Shown: positions 8,340 to 17,225, counted from the first letter of the stretch. The stretch is DNA of 64,000 bases from Fontibacillus panacisegetis (GCF_900102215.1 NZ_FNBG01000029.1:1-64000), one strand, 5' to 3'. The notes: generated from the sequence alone by a model not told the origin. Program-made: numbers and translations.

Positions 8340-9629
8340 ATGAACATGCAGCAATATATCGGACCGGAGGGTATTCTCTCAAAAAGAGGGCAGTATTTCT
8401 ATCCTTGTACCAGTTATTTTTATCGGAATCCGCCCCAGCTAGTGAAAGGAGAAATGCAATATCTATATGGTCATGATGGAAAATGCTATACTGATTTTTT
8501 TGCAGGCGTTTCTGTCGTGGCGAGCGGTCATTGCAATCCAGAAATTGCGGAGCGAACAGCAGAGCAGCTAAAGACGCTGCAGCATACGTGTACTATATAT
8601 TTGACTCAGCCTAATGTAGATCTTGCGGAGCGTCTTGCAGGAGTGCTGCCGGGTAAGCTTAGCCGGACGTTTTTTGTAAACAGCGGGTCTGAAGCTAATG
8701 AAGGGGCATTACTGCTTGCCCGTCTTCATACGAAGCGGCGCGGTTTTATTGCGCTGGAGCAAGGACTGCACGGCCGTACCTATCTGACCATGAGCGTGAC
8801 AGGCTTAAAAATGTGGCGTTCAGACCCGCAGCTAGCCGAATCAGGTGAGGATGTGACCTTTATACCTCGGCCTTATGAGCCTGGGCTTAGCAAGGATGAG
8901 GCAGCTCGTCGCTCCATCGGTGCACTCAAAAAGGTGCTTGAGGAGAAGGGACATGAAATTGCAGCTATGATCGCTGAGCCGATTCAAGGGAACGGCGGGA
9001 TGATCGTGCCTCCGGATTGGTATTTCCCTGAAGTGAAGTCACTCTTGGAGCAATATGGTATACTGCTCATTGCTGACGAAATTCAGACAGGATTCGGTCG
9101 TACAGGACGCATGTTTGCAATGGATCTATGGGGAGTAGAACCTGATATAGTGACGATGGCAAAAGCGCTTGGAAGCGGCATTCCAGTGGCAGCATTCGCT
9201 TCTACAGATGAAATCGCGGCAAGCTTCAATAAGCCGTCAGCCTCCACCTTTGGGGGAAATCCGGTTTCATCTGCAACTGCACTCGCAGTGCTGGATTATA
9301 TTGAGTCACATAGCCTGGCAGAGCGCGCTGAACGTCTTGGCGACTTGTTAAAGAGTGGGCTTCAGGAGTTGGCTGGTCGTTACCCTGATATGATCTCTGA
9401 GGTGCGTGGAGCAGGGTTGATGATCGGTGTGGAGCTGTGTGCGGAGGACTCCGAAAGGGGGGCCGTGCTAGTTGATGACCTTCTGGAGGAAATGAAGGAC
9501 CGCGGCTTTATCATCGGTAAAAATGGCGTTGGACGCAATGTGCTTGCTTTCCAGCCACCTCTCGTCATTACAGAGGATGATATCCGCGAGATGCTGTCTG
9601 CCCTCTCAGCTTCACTATCAAGCGTGTAA
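8340..9629 (+). CDS. Class III PLP-dependent aminotransferase
   Basis: A 429-residue fold-type I aminotransferase of the acetylornithine/GABA/AGXT2 group. Visible features are FVNSGSEANEGALLLAR (PLP phosphate site, about 112-128), LIADEIQTGFGRTGR (Asp contacting the pyridine nitrogen) and MAKALGSGIPVAAF with the Schiff-base lysine at about 276. The closest family resemblance is to alanine-glyoxylate or 3-aminoisobutyrate-pyruvate aminotransferases, but the substrate cannot be fixed from sequence. It is embedded between the electron-transfer genes without an obvious metabolic partner, so it may be a passenger. RBS GGAGAGGAG. Confidence 0.88.
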   Translation: MNMQQYIGPEGILSKRGQYFYPCTSYFYRNPPQLVKGEMQYLYGHDGKCYTDFFAGVSVVASGHCNPEIAERTAEQLKTLQHTCTIYLTQPNVDLAERLAGVLPGKLSRTFFVNSGSEANEGALLLARLHTKRRGFIALEQGLHGRTYLTMSVTGLKMWRSDPQLAESGEDVTFIPRPYEPGLSKDEAARRSIGALKKVLEEKGHEIAAMIAEPIQGNGGMIVPPDWYFPEVKSLLEQYGILLIADEIQTGFGRTGRMFAMDLWGVEPDIVTMAKALGSGIPVAAFASTDEIAASFNKPSASTFGGNPVSSATALAVLDYIESHSLAERAERLGDLLKSGLQELAGRYPDMISEVRGAGLMIGVELCAEDSERGAVLVDDLLEEMKDRGFIIGKNGVGRNVLAFQPPLVITEDDIREMLSALSASLSSV

Positions 9630-9746
9630 ATATACCTAAGCAACCTCTTAAAGATTTGGATGATTTAGCCGTTAAATTAGCATGGACTTCATTTCAGTGG
9701 AGACAGTGTAGATGAACACAGGCAAGGAACGTTTCAAGGAGAGTGG

Positions 9747-10625
9747 ATGAAGATGGAATATGCTCGGAAAATCGGTACAAAAATAAAGCTGTACAGCCAG
9801 CTGGTGATGTTCTCGCATACATTATTTTCACTGCCATTTGCGGTGATCTCGATGATATGGGCTGCTGAGGGATTGCCCTCCTGGCATGTGATGCTATGGG
9901 GATTGATCGCGCTTGTGGCTGCGCGTAATGGTGCTAATGCGTTTAATCGCGTTGTCGATCAATCATTTGATGCGATGAACCCTAGAACCGCTCATAGGCA
10001 CCTTCCCAAGCGTCTGCTGGCGTCTAAAGAAGTGCTGTGGTTCGTGGTAGTGAACTACGCGATATTTATTTTTGCAGCGGGCATGCTCAATATGCTGTGC
10101 TTTATTTTATCGCCAGTAGCTATTTTTCTGATCTCATCTTACTCGTATACAAAACGCTTCACCTATTTGAGCCATCTGTATCTTGGCTTTACGATAGCTT
10201 CAGCACCGATTGGAGCCTGGTTTGCGGTCACCGGACAATTCGCCTTTACTCCGTTTATTCTGGGTACGATTGTGATGCTGTGGATCGCCGGGTTTGATAT
10301 CATTTACGGCTCACAGGACATCGAATTTGACCGTAATCATGGACTCTGGTCTATTCCTAGCATATTCGGCCTGAAAAACGGTCTGAGAATAGCTGCAGCA
10401 CTTCATAGTATCATGGTGCTCCTGTTGATTGTCCTTATTCCAATTCGTCAGCTAGGCTGGATCTATATTGTCGGAATTATAGTTTCTATCTTACTGCTGC
10501 TAACGGAGCATAAAATCATTAAGCCTTCCAGTCGAAAAGTAATGAAAGTTGCCTCCTATAACTTGAATCAGGTTATTAGCATGGTTATTCTGATCTCAGC
10601 CCTATGTGATTTTTTCTTATTATAA
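9747..10625 (+). CDS. UbiA-family polyprenyltransferase (DmkA-like)
   Basis: A 292-residue integral membrane prenyltransferase with about eight hydrophobic segments. The two Mg-prenyl-diphosphate motifs are clear: NAFNRVVDQSFDAMNPRTA (about 67-85) and GFDIIYGSQDIEFDRNHG (about 180-197). UbiA/MenA enzymes attach a polyprenyl chain to 4-hydroxybenzoate or 1,4-dihydroxy-2-naphthoate. No ubi or men genes surround it. Convergence with a polyprenyl diphosphate synthase and nearness to Ndh2 and PplA point to DmkA, which makes the demethylmenaquinone pool used for extracellular electron transfer in Listeria. It is cytoplasmic-membrane located. Start ATG behind AAGGAG. Confidence 0.88.
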   Translation: MKMEYARKIGTKIKLYSQLVMFSHTLFSLPFAVISMIWAAEGLPSWHVMLWGLIALVAARNGANAFNRVVDQSFDAMNPRTAHRHLPKRLLASKEVLWFVVVNYAIFIFAAGMLNMLCFILSPVAIFLISSYSYTKRFTYLSHLYLGFTIASAPIGAWFAVTGQFAFTPFILGTIVMLWIAGFDIIYGSQDIEFDRNHGLWSIPSIFGLKNGLRIAAALHSIMVLLLIVLIPIRQLGWIYIVGIIVSILLLLTEHKIIKPSSRKVMKVASYNLNQVISMVILISALCDFFLL

Positions 10626-10681
10626 AAAAAGCTGCTCTATCCGGTCACATTGTACGGTGACCCGAAGAGCAGCTTTTTTTT
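10624..10681. terminator. Bidirectional terminator between convergent genes
   Basis: AAAAAAGCTGCTCT...GGTCAC / GGTGACC...AGAGCAGCTTTTTTTT forms a long stem with an A-run on one side and a T-run on the other, so it can serve both the UbiA-type gene and the polyprenyl synthetase gene. Confidence 0.92.
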
Positions 10682-10691
10682 ATCTATTCAT

Positions 10692-11672
10692 TTATTTATC
10701 CCGACCGCTGAAAAAATGCAATAACGCTTGCAGATCCTTGTGCGCCGGGTACATGTCCAGTTCATTGATAATGGCCTGAGCTTCGTCCAGATATTGATTG
10801 CTAAGGGCCTCTGTTCTTATGAGAGCGTCTGACGCCTGTATGCTGGCGATGACAGCATCGATTTCGGATGAAGGGGTATCTGAGTTAATAGCCCTTATAG
10901 AAGGGGCGAGACGGCTGTCCTGGAGGGCATAGAGTACAGGAAGAGTGACTTGACCCTTACGCAGGTCGCTGCCTGCTGGTTTTCCGAGCTGCTGTGAAGA
11001 CTGAGTGAAGTCCAGCAGATCATCGAGAATCTGAAATGACATTCCGAGCTTCTCTCCAAAGCTATATAAGAGATTAAAGACTTCATCCTTTGCACCAGCT
11101 GATTGTGCACCAATACGCAGGCAAGTAGCCATAAGCTGTGCTGTTTTGTTCTTTGATTTCTCAAGATATTCTTCAGCCGTTACATCATAATCGTAAAGAT
11201 GGGACAGCTGTTGGTATTCTCCAAGGCACAGCTGTGTTGTGGCTAGCGATGACAAGTCATATACGAAGCGCTCCCGCTCTGCAGAGTAAGCAGCGATGAG
11301 CTCAATTACCCGTGCTGACATGTAGTTGCCGACATATATAGCTTCCTGAACCCCGAGCTTGACATGCAGTGCGGTCTGCCCCCGTCTAACAGGGGAATCA
11401 TCTATAATATCGTCGTGGATCAGGGAAGCGGCATGAATAAATTCTGCTGCTGCGGCAAGGCGCCACACCTTGCGTTCATTGGGGGTGGGGCCGAAACGGC
11501 TGCCGACAATGACCATCAACGGACGAACTCTTTTGCCACCAGAACGAACGAGATCAACAATACTTTTGGCAAGTGTGGAGGAGCGAGGTACATCCTTATC
11601 GAATTTGACCATATTCTCAATTTCCCGATCAACAGCGGCAAGAGAAATGTCTAATGCTTCATTGAGCTTCAT
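10692..11672 (-). CDS. Polyprenyl diphosphate synthase (DmkB-like)
   Basis: A 326-residue trans-isoprenyl diphosphate synthase with both aspartate-rich motifs: the first in LIHDDIIDDSPVRRG (about 81-95) and the second in ILDDLLDFT (about 214-222). GGKRVRPLM binds the diphosphate. It makes long-chain polyprenyl diphosphate. The genomic partner DmkA-like prenyltransferase is convergent, and a short HepS-like gene is immediately upstream on the same strand (52-bp gap), which suggests a heterodimeric enzyme. Start ATG at 11672 is chosen because AAGGGAGGG lies 7 bp upstream; an in-frame upstream ATG (11696) has no such site. Confidence 0.9.
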   Translation of the reverse strand: MKLNEALDISLAAVDREIENMVKFDKDVPRSSTLAKSIVDLVRSGGKRVRPLMVIVGSRFGPTPNERKVWRLAAAAEFIHAASLIHDDIIDDSPVRRGQTALHVKLGVQEAIYVGNYMSARVIELIAAYSAERERFVYDLSSLATTQLCLGEYQQLSHLYDYDVTAEEYLEKSKNKTAQLMATCLRIGAQSAGAKDEVFNLLYSFGEKLGMSFQILDDLLDFTQSSQQLGKPAGSDLRKGQVTLPVLYALQDSRLAPSIRAINSDTPSSEIDAVIASIQASDALIRTEALSNQYLDEAQAIINELDMYPAHKDLQALLHFFSGRDK

Positions 11673-11724
11673 AGCTGAACCCTCCCTTGATTCCATTCCT
11701 GGATGTCAAATTTACAGATGTGTA

Positions 11725-12177
11725 CTAGATCGCCTTGCTTGCACTGTTACGGCTGTGATCCAGCTTCAGGAATAATTCAAAGGCTTTTAAGAGTTTATCA
11801 TCATCTGGTTTGCCGTCCATCCGCTTAATCTGGATTTGTTTAATGACGGGAGCGAGATGTGTGATCAGGTCGTATTCGTTCCATTCGAGACATAATTGAA
11901 TATACATGCTATATAGGTAATCGCCGTCCAGCACCAAGCGGGTGAGTGTTTCGCCAGTAATGGATTCATCACAACTACTGTGGCGTAGAAGGGCGACCTT
12001 GATTGCAATGTAAATGGATAACAAGCGGCGCGCACGAAGTTGATGGAGATCATATTGCTCCAAAAGGTCGGTCATGGGCTGCACGTCATCTTCTAACAGA
12101 TTCAGGTGAATGCCGGCCTCGGGCGATATTTCGCCCTGCAACAAGTGACAAGCGTCTTGGATGAGCTTAGATTTCAT
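11725..12177 (-). CDS. Short HepS-like protein (possible small subunit of polyprenyl synthase)
   Basis: A 150-residue soluble protein directly upstream of the polyprenyl synthase gene. The segment LVLDGDYLYSMYIQLCLEW followed by NEYDLITHLAPVIKQIQ (about residues 83-118) resembles the core of heptaprenyl diphosphate synthase component I (HepS: LaGDyysglYYklLAe...IxxLaegIkeIN). It is much shorter than the usual ~250 residues and diverged. I infer it is a regulatory or chain-length subunit partnering the downstream enzyme. If the resemblance is coincidental, it is a hypothetical protein. Start ATG behind GGAGTG. Confidence 0.6.
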   Translation of the reverse strand: MKSKLIQDACHLLQGEISPEAGIHLNLLEDDVQPMTDLLEQYDLHQLRARRLLSIYIAIKVALLRHSSCDESITGETLTRLVLDGDYLYSMYIQLCLEWNEYDLITHLAPVIKQIQIKRMDGKPDDDKLLKAFELFLKLDHSRNSASKAI

Positions 12178-12242
12178 AAGGACACACTCCTTAAAAAACA
12201 GGTAGGCTTGCAGGGACCCGAACACCGAGTTCGGCAAGGGTG

Positions 12243-12284
12243 TAAAAATATAGAGTAATGCGCGACTAGCGCACATTACTCTAT
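12243..12284 (-). terminator. Intrinsic terminator after ndh2
   Basis: ATAGAGTAATG-TGCGC-TAGT-CGCGCA-TTACTCTAT followed on the minus strand by ATTTTTA. It ends the pplA-ndh2 transcript before the HepS-like gene. A smaller hairpin (CCGAAC-ACCGA-GTTCGG) lies at 12219-12235. Confidence 0.85.
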
Positions 12285-12317
12285 TGTAAATCGGTAATTA
12301 AGGTGATTGATATGATA

Positions 12318-14195
12318 TTAGTCCGTGTATAAGTACCATCTTCTTACAATCGGAATTTTCTTCCATTGTTTTTTGAGCCAAGGAAGAACATAGTAATCGA
12401 GACCAAGCATGCTGCCTGAACCACCGATTAGAGCCACACCTGCAGTCATGTACCAGAGCATTTCGGTAGATGCCATGCTGGAGGACCAGATCATAACGCC
12501 AAGCGCGACAGTAACTGCAGAAGCTACTGCGGTGAACAGGCCGAGAATCAACAGGATGCCGATTGCGATTTCCGCAAAAACCATAAAGAACTGGAATACG
12601 GTAGCAAGCGCGGTATATCCGCCGTCTGCTGTATAGAAGAATACATCCATGAACCAGCCAACGATACTCTTGATGAACCCAGGTACAGGCAGTGCTGTAA
12701 CAGCGGTAGAAGCACTTTCAACGGCAGAAGCTGCAGTTTGTGCGTCTACAGTTGAAGTTACATTTCCAGCCGCTTCACTAGCCGCTGAGATTGCGTCACC
12801 AGCATTTGGAGAAGCAGGGATCAGGAATATATTGTTCGGATCTTTCAAAATCTTAGGAAGCTTGTCGATACCTTCCTCAAGCCATTTGTAACCCACAAAA
12901 ATACGGAGCGGGAACAACCAGAAGTTTGGTGAACGCTTGGAGAAATGACCGCCCAGGAAGCTTCTGCGATTGTGTACATGGAAAAATTCGTGCATCATGT
13001 AGGTCCACATTTGGGTAAAGCCAGCAACAGTAAACAAATAGTACATATTAATCATGTGCTTACTGAGCATAGCCATAAATCCGCTAAGCATGAACATTTT
13101 ATTCGGAAGACCAACGTTGGCTACGCCATAGCGGCTACCGATACATACCATCGTTCCGTGGAATCCTGGTTTGTAAGATTTTTTTGGTTTATTATGCACA
13201 TCTGCATAAATGTTGTGAGCGATGAGCGGACCTGCTTGCTCAGCATTCTCAACCATTTGTGGTACAGGACGTGTTTCACCCTCAGGAATGAAGAAGATGT
13301 TGTCGCCTACAACGTAGACATTGTCATGATCTACGCTTTGCAACTTGTCGTTAGTTACAATCCGTTTGCGTCCTTCTTGCTTGACATCAAGCTTGCCAAC
13401 GAGATCAGAGCCTTCTACACCGGCTGTCCATACAATAGTATCTGCTTCAAGCTCGGTATCACCGAGAATAACACTTGATTTAGTAACTCCGGTAATTTTG
13501 GCGCTAGTGATGATTTCAACATTCATTTTGTTGAGACGTTTAGCAGCCTTTTGAATCAGTTTGTCAGGAAGAATTGGCAAAATCTTAGGAGCCATATCAG
13601 CAACAACGAGACGAACCTCACTGCGATCAATGTAGAACTCCTTGCACAATTCATCACGGAATTCTGCAAGCTCTCCGACGAGCTCGACACCGGTAAATCC
13701 GGCACCTACTACAACGAAGGACAGCATCTTGCGACGTTTTGCAGGGTTGTTCTCTTTAGCAGCTTCTCCGAATTTATTGCGGATCTGTTCTTTCAGACGA
13801 ACAGCATCCTCATAGGACCAGAGAGTAAGAGCATTCTCTTCAGCACCAGGGATGCCGAAGAAAGTGGGCTTACAACCTGTACCGATAACAAGGTAGTCAT
13901 ATTTGTAGGTTTCGGTTTCAGAGCGAAGCTGATTGTTGGCAAAATCAATGTTGTCGATGGAATCTAGTACAACATCAACCTTTTGGCCAGCAAAAATCTT
14001 TTTCAGCTCAATTTTGACAGAATCTTCCGGAGCCCGGTTAGCTGCAACCTCGTGTAACTCGGTTAGAAGCGTATGGTACGGATTCCGGTCAATCAGCTTG
14101 ATTTCTACGTCTTTGTCTTTTTTGAACAGTTTGGCAAGATGCTTGGATGTAACGACACCGCCATAACCGCCGCCTAGGACGACTATTCTTTTCAA
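12318..14195 (-). CDS. ndh2: Type II NADH dehydrogenase with membrane-embedded C-terminal domain (Ndh2)
   Basis: About 625 residues. The N-terminal ~400 residues form a flavoprotein of the NDH-2 family: FAD site VVLGGGYGG (residues 5-13), NAD site VVVGAGFTGVELVGELAE (about 163-180) and the second FAD contact VYVVGDNIFF...PQMVENAEQAG. Unlike ordinary Ndh, a C-terminal extension of about 220 residues follows, with an Ala/Ser/Thr-rich linker (about 470-520) and four hydrophobic helices like a DoxX/quinol-oxidase module. This architecture matches the EET-specific Ndh2 that feeds electrons from NADH to demethylmenaquinone. Start: TTG at 14195, six bases after GAAGGTGA; GTG at 14204 is the alternative. 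It is cotranscribed with pplA. Confidence 0.9.
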   Translation of the reverse strand: MKRIVVLGGGYGGVVTSKHLAKLFKKDKDVEIKLIDRNPYHTLLTELHEVAANRAPEDSVKIELKKIFAGQKVDVVLDSIDNIDFANNQLRSETETYKYDYLVIGTGCKPTFFGIPGAEENALTLWSYEDAVRLKEQIRNKFGEAAKENNPAKRRKMLSFVVVGAGFTGVELVGELAEFRDELCKEFYIDRSEVRLVVADMAPKILPILPDKLIQKAAKRLNKMNVEIITSAKITGVTKSSVILGDTELEADTIVWTAGVEGSDLVGKLDVKQEGRKRIVTNDKLQSVDHDNVYVVGDNIFFIPEGETRPVPQMVENAEQAGPLIAHNIYADVHNKPKKSYKPGFHGTMVCIGSRYGVANVGLPNKMFMLSGFMAMLSKHMINMYYLFTVAGFTQMWTYMMHEFFHVHNRRSFLGGHFSKRSPNFWLFPLRIFVGYKWLEEGIDKLPKILKDPNNIFLIPASPNAGDAISAASEAAGNVTSTVDAQTAASAVESASTAVTALPVPGFIKSIVGWFMDVFFYTADGGYTALATVFQFFMVFAEIAIGILLILGLFTAVASAVTVALGVMIWSSSMASTEMLWYMTAGVALIGGSGSMLGLDYYVLPWLKKQWKKIPIVRRWYLYTD

Positions 14196-14256
14196 GAGAT
14201 TCACCTTCTTTATTTAGGGTGGTAATCATGAAGTAATATATTGCTAAAAACCGATA

Positions 14257-15159
14257 TTATTTTGCTTGTTCCAGAGCTTTTGCAGCAAGATCATAGTAGG
14301 ATTGCAAGCTGATGGATACGCCGGAAATTGCGTCGGTTTTACCTTCTTCGTTGAACGTTAATGCTGCTGGATCTTGTTTTTCTACAAGGTATGCTTCAGC
14401 TTTTACAGCTTGTTCGTGCCATTCAGCTTGAGCGCCACCTTTTTCCTTCATACCGTATTTACCGTCGATGGAGTTTTGTTTCTTGTCTTCGCCAGCTGCG
14501 TTTACACCGCTGAAGTTAACTTTGATTACTTTGCCTGCTGCTACTACAACATCAGCAGTTTCTTTCCAGCCGGATTTAGCATCGAAATCAGCTGCTTCGG
14601 CATGGTAGGTACCATCTTTGTAAGTACCAGCTTGAACTGGTCCAGCAGTCAATGCTTGATCTGCCAATGTAAAGAATTCATTAACGTGTACGGATACGCC
14701 AGTGATTGCGTCAGTTTTACCTTCGTCGTTCAAAGTAATGTCTTTAGGATCTTGTTTTTCAATGAGGTAAGCTTCAGCTTTTTCAGCTTGCTCATGCCAT
14801 TCGGATTGAGCGCCGCCAGCTTTCATGCCGTATTTACCTTCCTTGGAATAAGTAACCTTATCTACTCCAACGTTAGCATTAGTTGCATTCCATTTAGCTT
14901 CAGTAATTTTACCGCCGGAAACAGTTAATGTAACAAAAGCTTGCCAACCAGTTTTTGCATCAGCTTCGCCTTGTGCAAAATACACGCCGTCCTGATATTT
15001 GCTTTGTTCAGCTGGTGCGTTAGTGCCTGTGTTCGTGCTGTTCTCTGTTGCAGGTGTGTTGTTAGCTTTGTCAGCTGTGTTTCCTTCATTGCTAGATCCA
15101 CATCCAGCAAGAAGACCTAGTAACAGGGCACTGCTTAGAATGATAGATGCTTTTTTCAT
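14257..15159 (-). CDS. pplA: Lipoprotein with two FMN-binding domains (PplA-like)
   Basis: A 300-residue lipoprotein: signal peptide with lipobox LLAGC (Cys20), a Thr/Asn-rich linker to about 50, then two homologous FMN-binding domains. Each ends in a flavinylation-type motif, DAITGVS (150-156) and DAISGVS (276-282), with the last Ser as expected FMN acceptor. The commonest acceptor context is S/T-G-A-T/S, so Val for Ala is a variation. The domains also share GWxxxxxV, KYGMK and a QxEWHEQAxKAEAYLxEKQDP block. ApbE at 1045 would attach the FMN. The protein would carry electrons from Ndh2/quinol to external acceptors on the outer membrane surface. Start ATG behind GGAGGT; the in-frame codons upstream to 15303 lie in the promoter. 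Confidence 0.93.
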   Translation of the reverse strand: MKKASIILSSALLLGLLAGCGSSNEGNTADKANNTPATENSTNTGTNAPAEQSKYQDGVYFAQGEADAKTGWQAFVTLTVSGGKITEAKWNATNANVGVDKVTYSKEGKYGMKAGGAQSEWHEQAEKAEAYLIEKQDPKDITLNDEGKTDAITGVSVHVNEFFTLADQALTAGPVQAGTYKDGTYHAEAADFDAKSGWKETADVVVAAGKVIKVNFSGVNAAGEDKKQNSIDGKYGMKEKGGAQAEWHEQAVKAEAYLVEKQDPAALTFNEEGKTDAISGVSISLQSYYDLAAKALEQAK

Positions 15160-15293
15160 GATAGATGACCTCCAAGTAATAAAATTATATATATTAAAAT
15201 GTGAGTACATTTTAATAACAGAGTAAAAGAAAAATGCATAGATATAAGGATTATAAGCCATTTTATATAGTTCGAAAAGCCTTGTTCGATGGA

Positions 15294-15336
15294 ATTTTAG
15301 CATATTACTATATAGCTTTATGTGAAAAAAGTCACA
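15294..15336 (-). promoter_or_regulatory. FNR-activated promoter of pplA-ndh2
   Basis: A perfect TGTGA-N6-TCACA box (15321-15336) is followed on the minus strand, after exactly 21 bp, by the -10 hexamer TAAAAT (15299-15294). This is the geometry of a class II site centred at -41.5. No -35 hexamer is needed or visible. A second half-site TTGTGACAT lies at 15341. The remaining stretch to 15662 shows no gene. Confidence 0.75.
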
Positions 15337-15662
15337 TAGATTGTGACATAGGTTACTACCTTGATGGGCGTGGGCCCTTTCAGGGTAAGGGATGGCAGGG
15401 TTTGGAACGGGTATATAAATTTTTTAATTATTTTTAAGAATATAAAATTTTCTGTATCTTGAGACTTAACAACATAAAAAATTTATATTATAAAAATTAT
15501 CTTGAATTGTTATACAAAAAAGAAGAATATATAAACAAGTCGGAATGGTTGGTCAAGGAAATCGTTTACGTCTATGAAATGTATATCATTATTAGCCGAT
15601 AATTATAGTAAATAAATTTCTGTCTACTACTATTTGCGAGATGGAAGGAATGAAGATTCCCT

Positions 15663-17156
15663 GTGACAGTGTATAACACATTTATTTCTCGCTTAAAAAT
15701 GAATTATGCTGTAGCATCTGTCCTGACGATTATAGCTATTGGCAGTTTGATTATACTGTCACCTTTGCATATCGATAGCAAGGAATACTTCTGGTTGTTC
15801 AGTGTTTTGTTCTTGTCGCTGGTTCTCATGCTCAGTCTTGAATGGCTGGTCTTTACTCTGCAGATCAGGCCGATTCGGGTCTGCTTCGAGCATGAGATTG
15901 AGAGTTTTTCTGCTTTGCAAAATGTTTACTTAAGAACCCATCGTCTACCCTCGCTTGCGGTAAAACGCATACTAGGACCGCATTTATTCGGAATGTTGCT
16001 GCCAGCATGCGGTTTAGGCTTCTATTTTATACATATCGGTAAATTGTCTATACCTTATTATTATGTTACTTTAGCTATTTTGGGGGTTGTGCTCGTAGTT
16101 GGAATGCGAGCGATGATAGAGTTCTACTTGACTTCTTATGCGATTCGTCCGCTTCTGAATGAGCTATGTGAATGGTCCATCCGATTGTTCGGCAAAGAGC
16201 TGACTCTTGGCGGAAGAGTGCTCATATCGATTCGGCGCAAACTGCGGTGGAGTTTCTTTATGATCGGAGCCTTTCCTATATTATTGTATAGTTTATTTGT
16301 TCAACTTCAGTTAGGTAACTGGAGCATGGCGGATAATACATATTGGATTAATGCTGTATTCATTTTGATCGTTGGATTAGGTTTTGCCTTCATCGGCTCC
16401 CGTCTGTTGACTCGAGAGATTGAACTGCCGATTCAGCACCTGTACGAACGAATGGGGGAAGTGAAGATCGGGAATCTGCGGACTGGGGCTTTCGATCTGT
16501 TCTCAGATGAATTTTCTCGGCTTGTATCCGGTTTTAATCATATGCTTCGAGGGATTAAGGTTCAGGCAGCCAGAAACAATCAATTGCTGGAAAGCTATTT
16601 TGCCACCTTGGCAGCCGCGCTGGATGCGCGAGATCCGTATACAGCAGGCCATTCATTGAGAGTAGCCGAATATGCCGTTAACATTGGGATTCTTGCAAAG
16701 CTTCCGGATGATCAATTACATGATTTAAGAAAAGCAGCGCTTCTTCATGACATCGGGAAGATTGGGATTCGTGATGATGTACTGCTAAAAGACGGCCGAC
16801 TAACGGATGAGGAATGGGAGCAAATTAAACAGCATCCGGTTTTAGGGGAATCGATTCTGAAGCAGATTGAGCCTATGGATGCAATGGCCCCATTTTTGCC
16901 GGGCGTGCGTTCGCATCATGAACGCTATGACGGTCAAGGATACCCGGATGGACTTCAGGGTGATGAGATTCCATTGTTTGGACGAATCATTGCAGTTGCA
17001 GATGCCTTTGATGCGATGACCTCGGATAGGCCATACCGGAAGGGAATGGATAAAAGTACCGCAATAGGAATATTAGAGGAAGGCCGGGGAACACAATGGG
17101 ACCCGCTTTTTGCCGACCTGTTCATTGAAGCTTATCGTAAGCATTTGAAGAGTTAG
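15663..17156 (+). CDS. Membrane HD-GYP domain protein (predicted c-di-GMP phosphodiesterase)
   Basis: A 497-residue protein. The N-terminal half has several membrane segments in roughly two blocks (about 15-60, 100-155 and 195-240), then a HAMP-like region (LLTREIELPIQHLYERM onwards, about 245-300) and an HD-GYP domain (about 318-495). Catalytic signatures are complete: GHSLRVAEYA, LLHDIGKIGI, HPVLGESIL, RSHHERYDGQGYPDG and DAFDAMTSDRPYRK. It should hydrolyse cyclic di-GMP. No adjacent partner gene. Start is a GTG behind GGAAGG; the first ATG nearby is out of frame. Confidence 0.88.
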   Translation: MTVYNTFISRLKMNYAVASVLTIIAIGSLIILSPLHIDSKEYFWLFSVLFLSLVLMLSLEWLVFTLQIRPIRVCFEHEIESFSALQNVYLRTHRLPSLAVKRILGPHLFGMLLPACGLGFYFIHIGKLSIPYYYVTLAILGVVLVVGMRAMIEFYLTSYAIRPLLNELCEWSIRLFGKELTLGGRVLISIRRKLRWSFFMIGAFPILLYSLFVQLQLGNWSMADNTYWINAVFILIVGLGFAFIGSRLLTREIELPIQHLYERMGEVKIGNLRTGAFDLFSDEFSRLVSGFNHMLRGIKVQAARNNQLLESYFATLAAALDARDPYTAGHSLRVAEYAVNIGILAKLPDDQLHDLRKAALLHDIGKIGIRDDVLLKDGRLTDEEWEQIKQHPVLGESILKQIEPMDAMAPFLPGVRSHHERYDGQGYPDGLQGDEIPLFGRIIAVADAFDAMTSDRPYRKGMDKSTAIGILEEGRGTQWDPLFADLFIEAYRKHLKS

Positions 17157-17225
17157 TGAGAAAGAAATGCCTATAGATAAAAAATAAGCTACAATAGAAA
17201 GAAAACAATAAGGTGGAGATGTTCC

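Noticed and set aside
8340-9629. Assignment of the aminotransferase to the electron transfer pathway
   Set aside because: Only proximity supports it; no known step of flavin or quinone export needs a class III aminotransferase.
13551-13967. 138-aa plus-strand frame inside ndh2
   Set aside because: Antisense to the catalytic part of Ndh2 with no RBS.
15337-15662. c-di-GMP riboswitch before the HD-GYP gene
   Set aside because: The G-rich stretch near 15364-15413 does not match the GEMM core elements.
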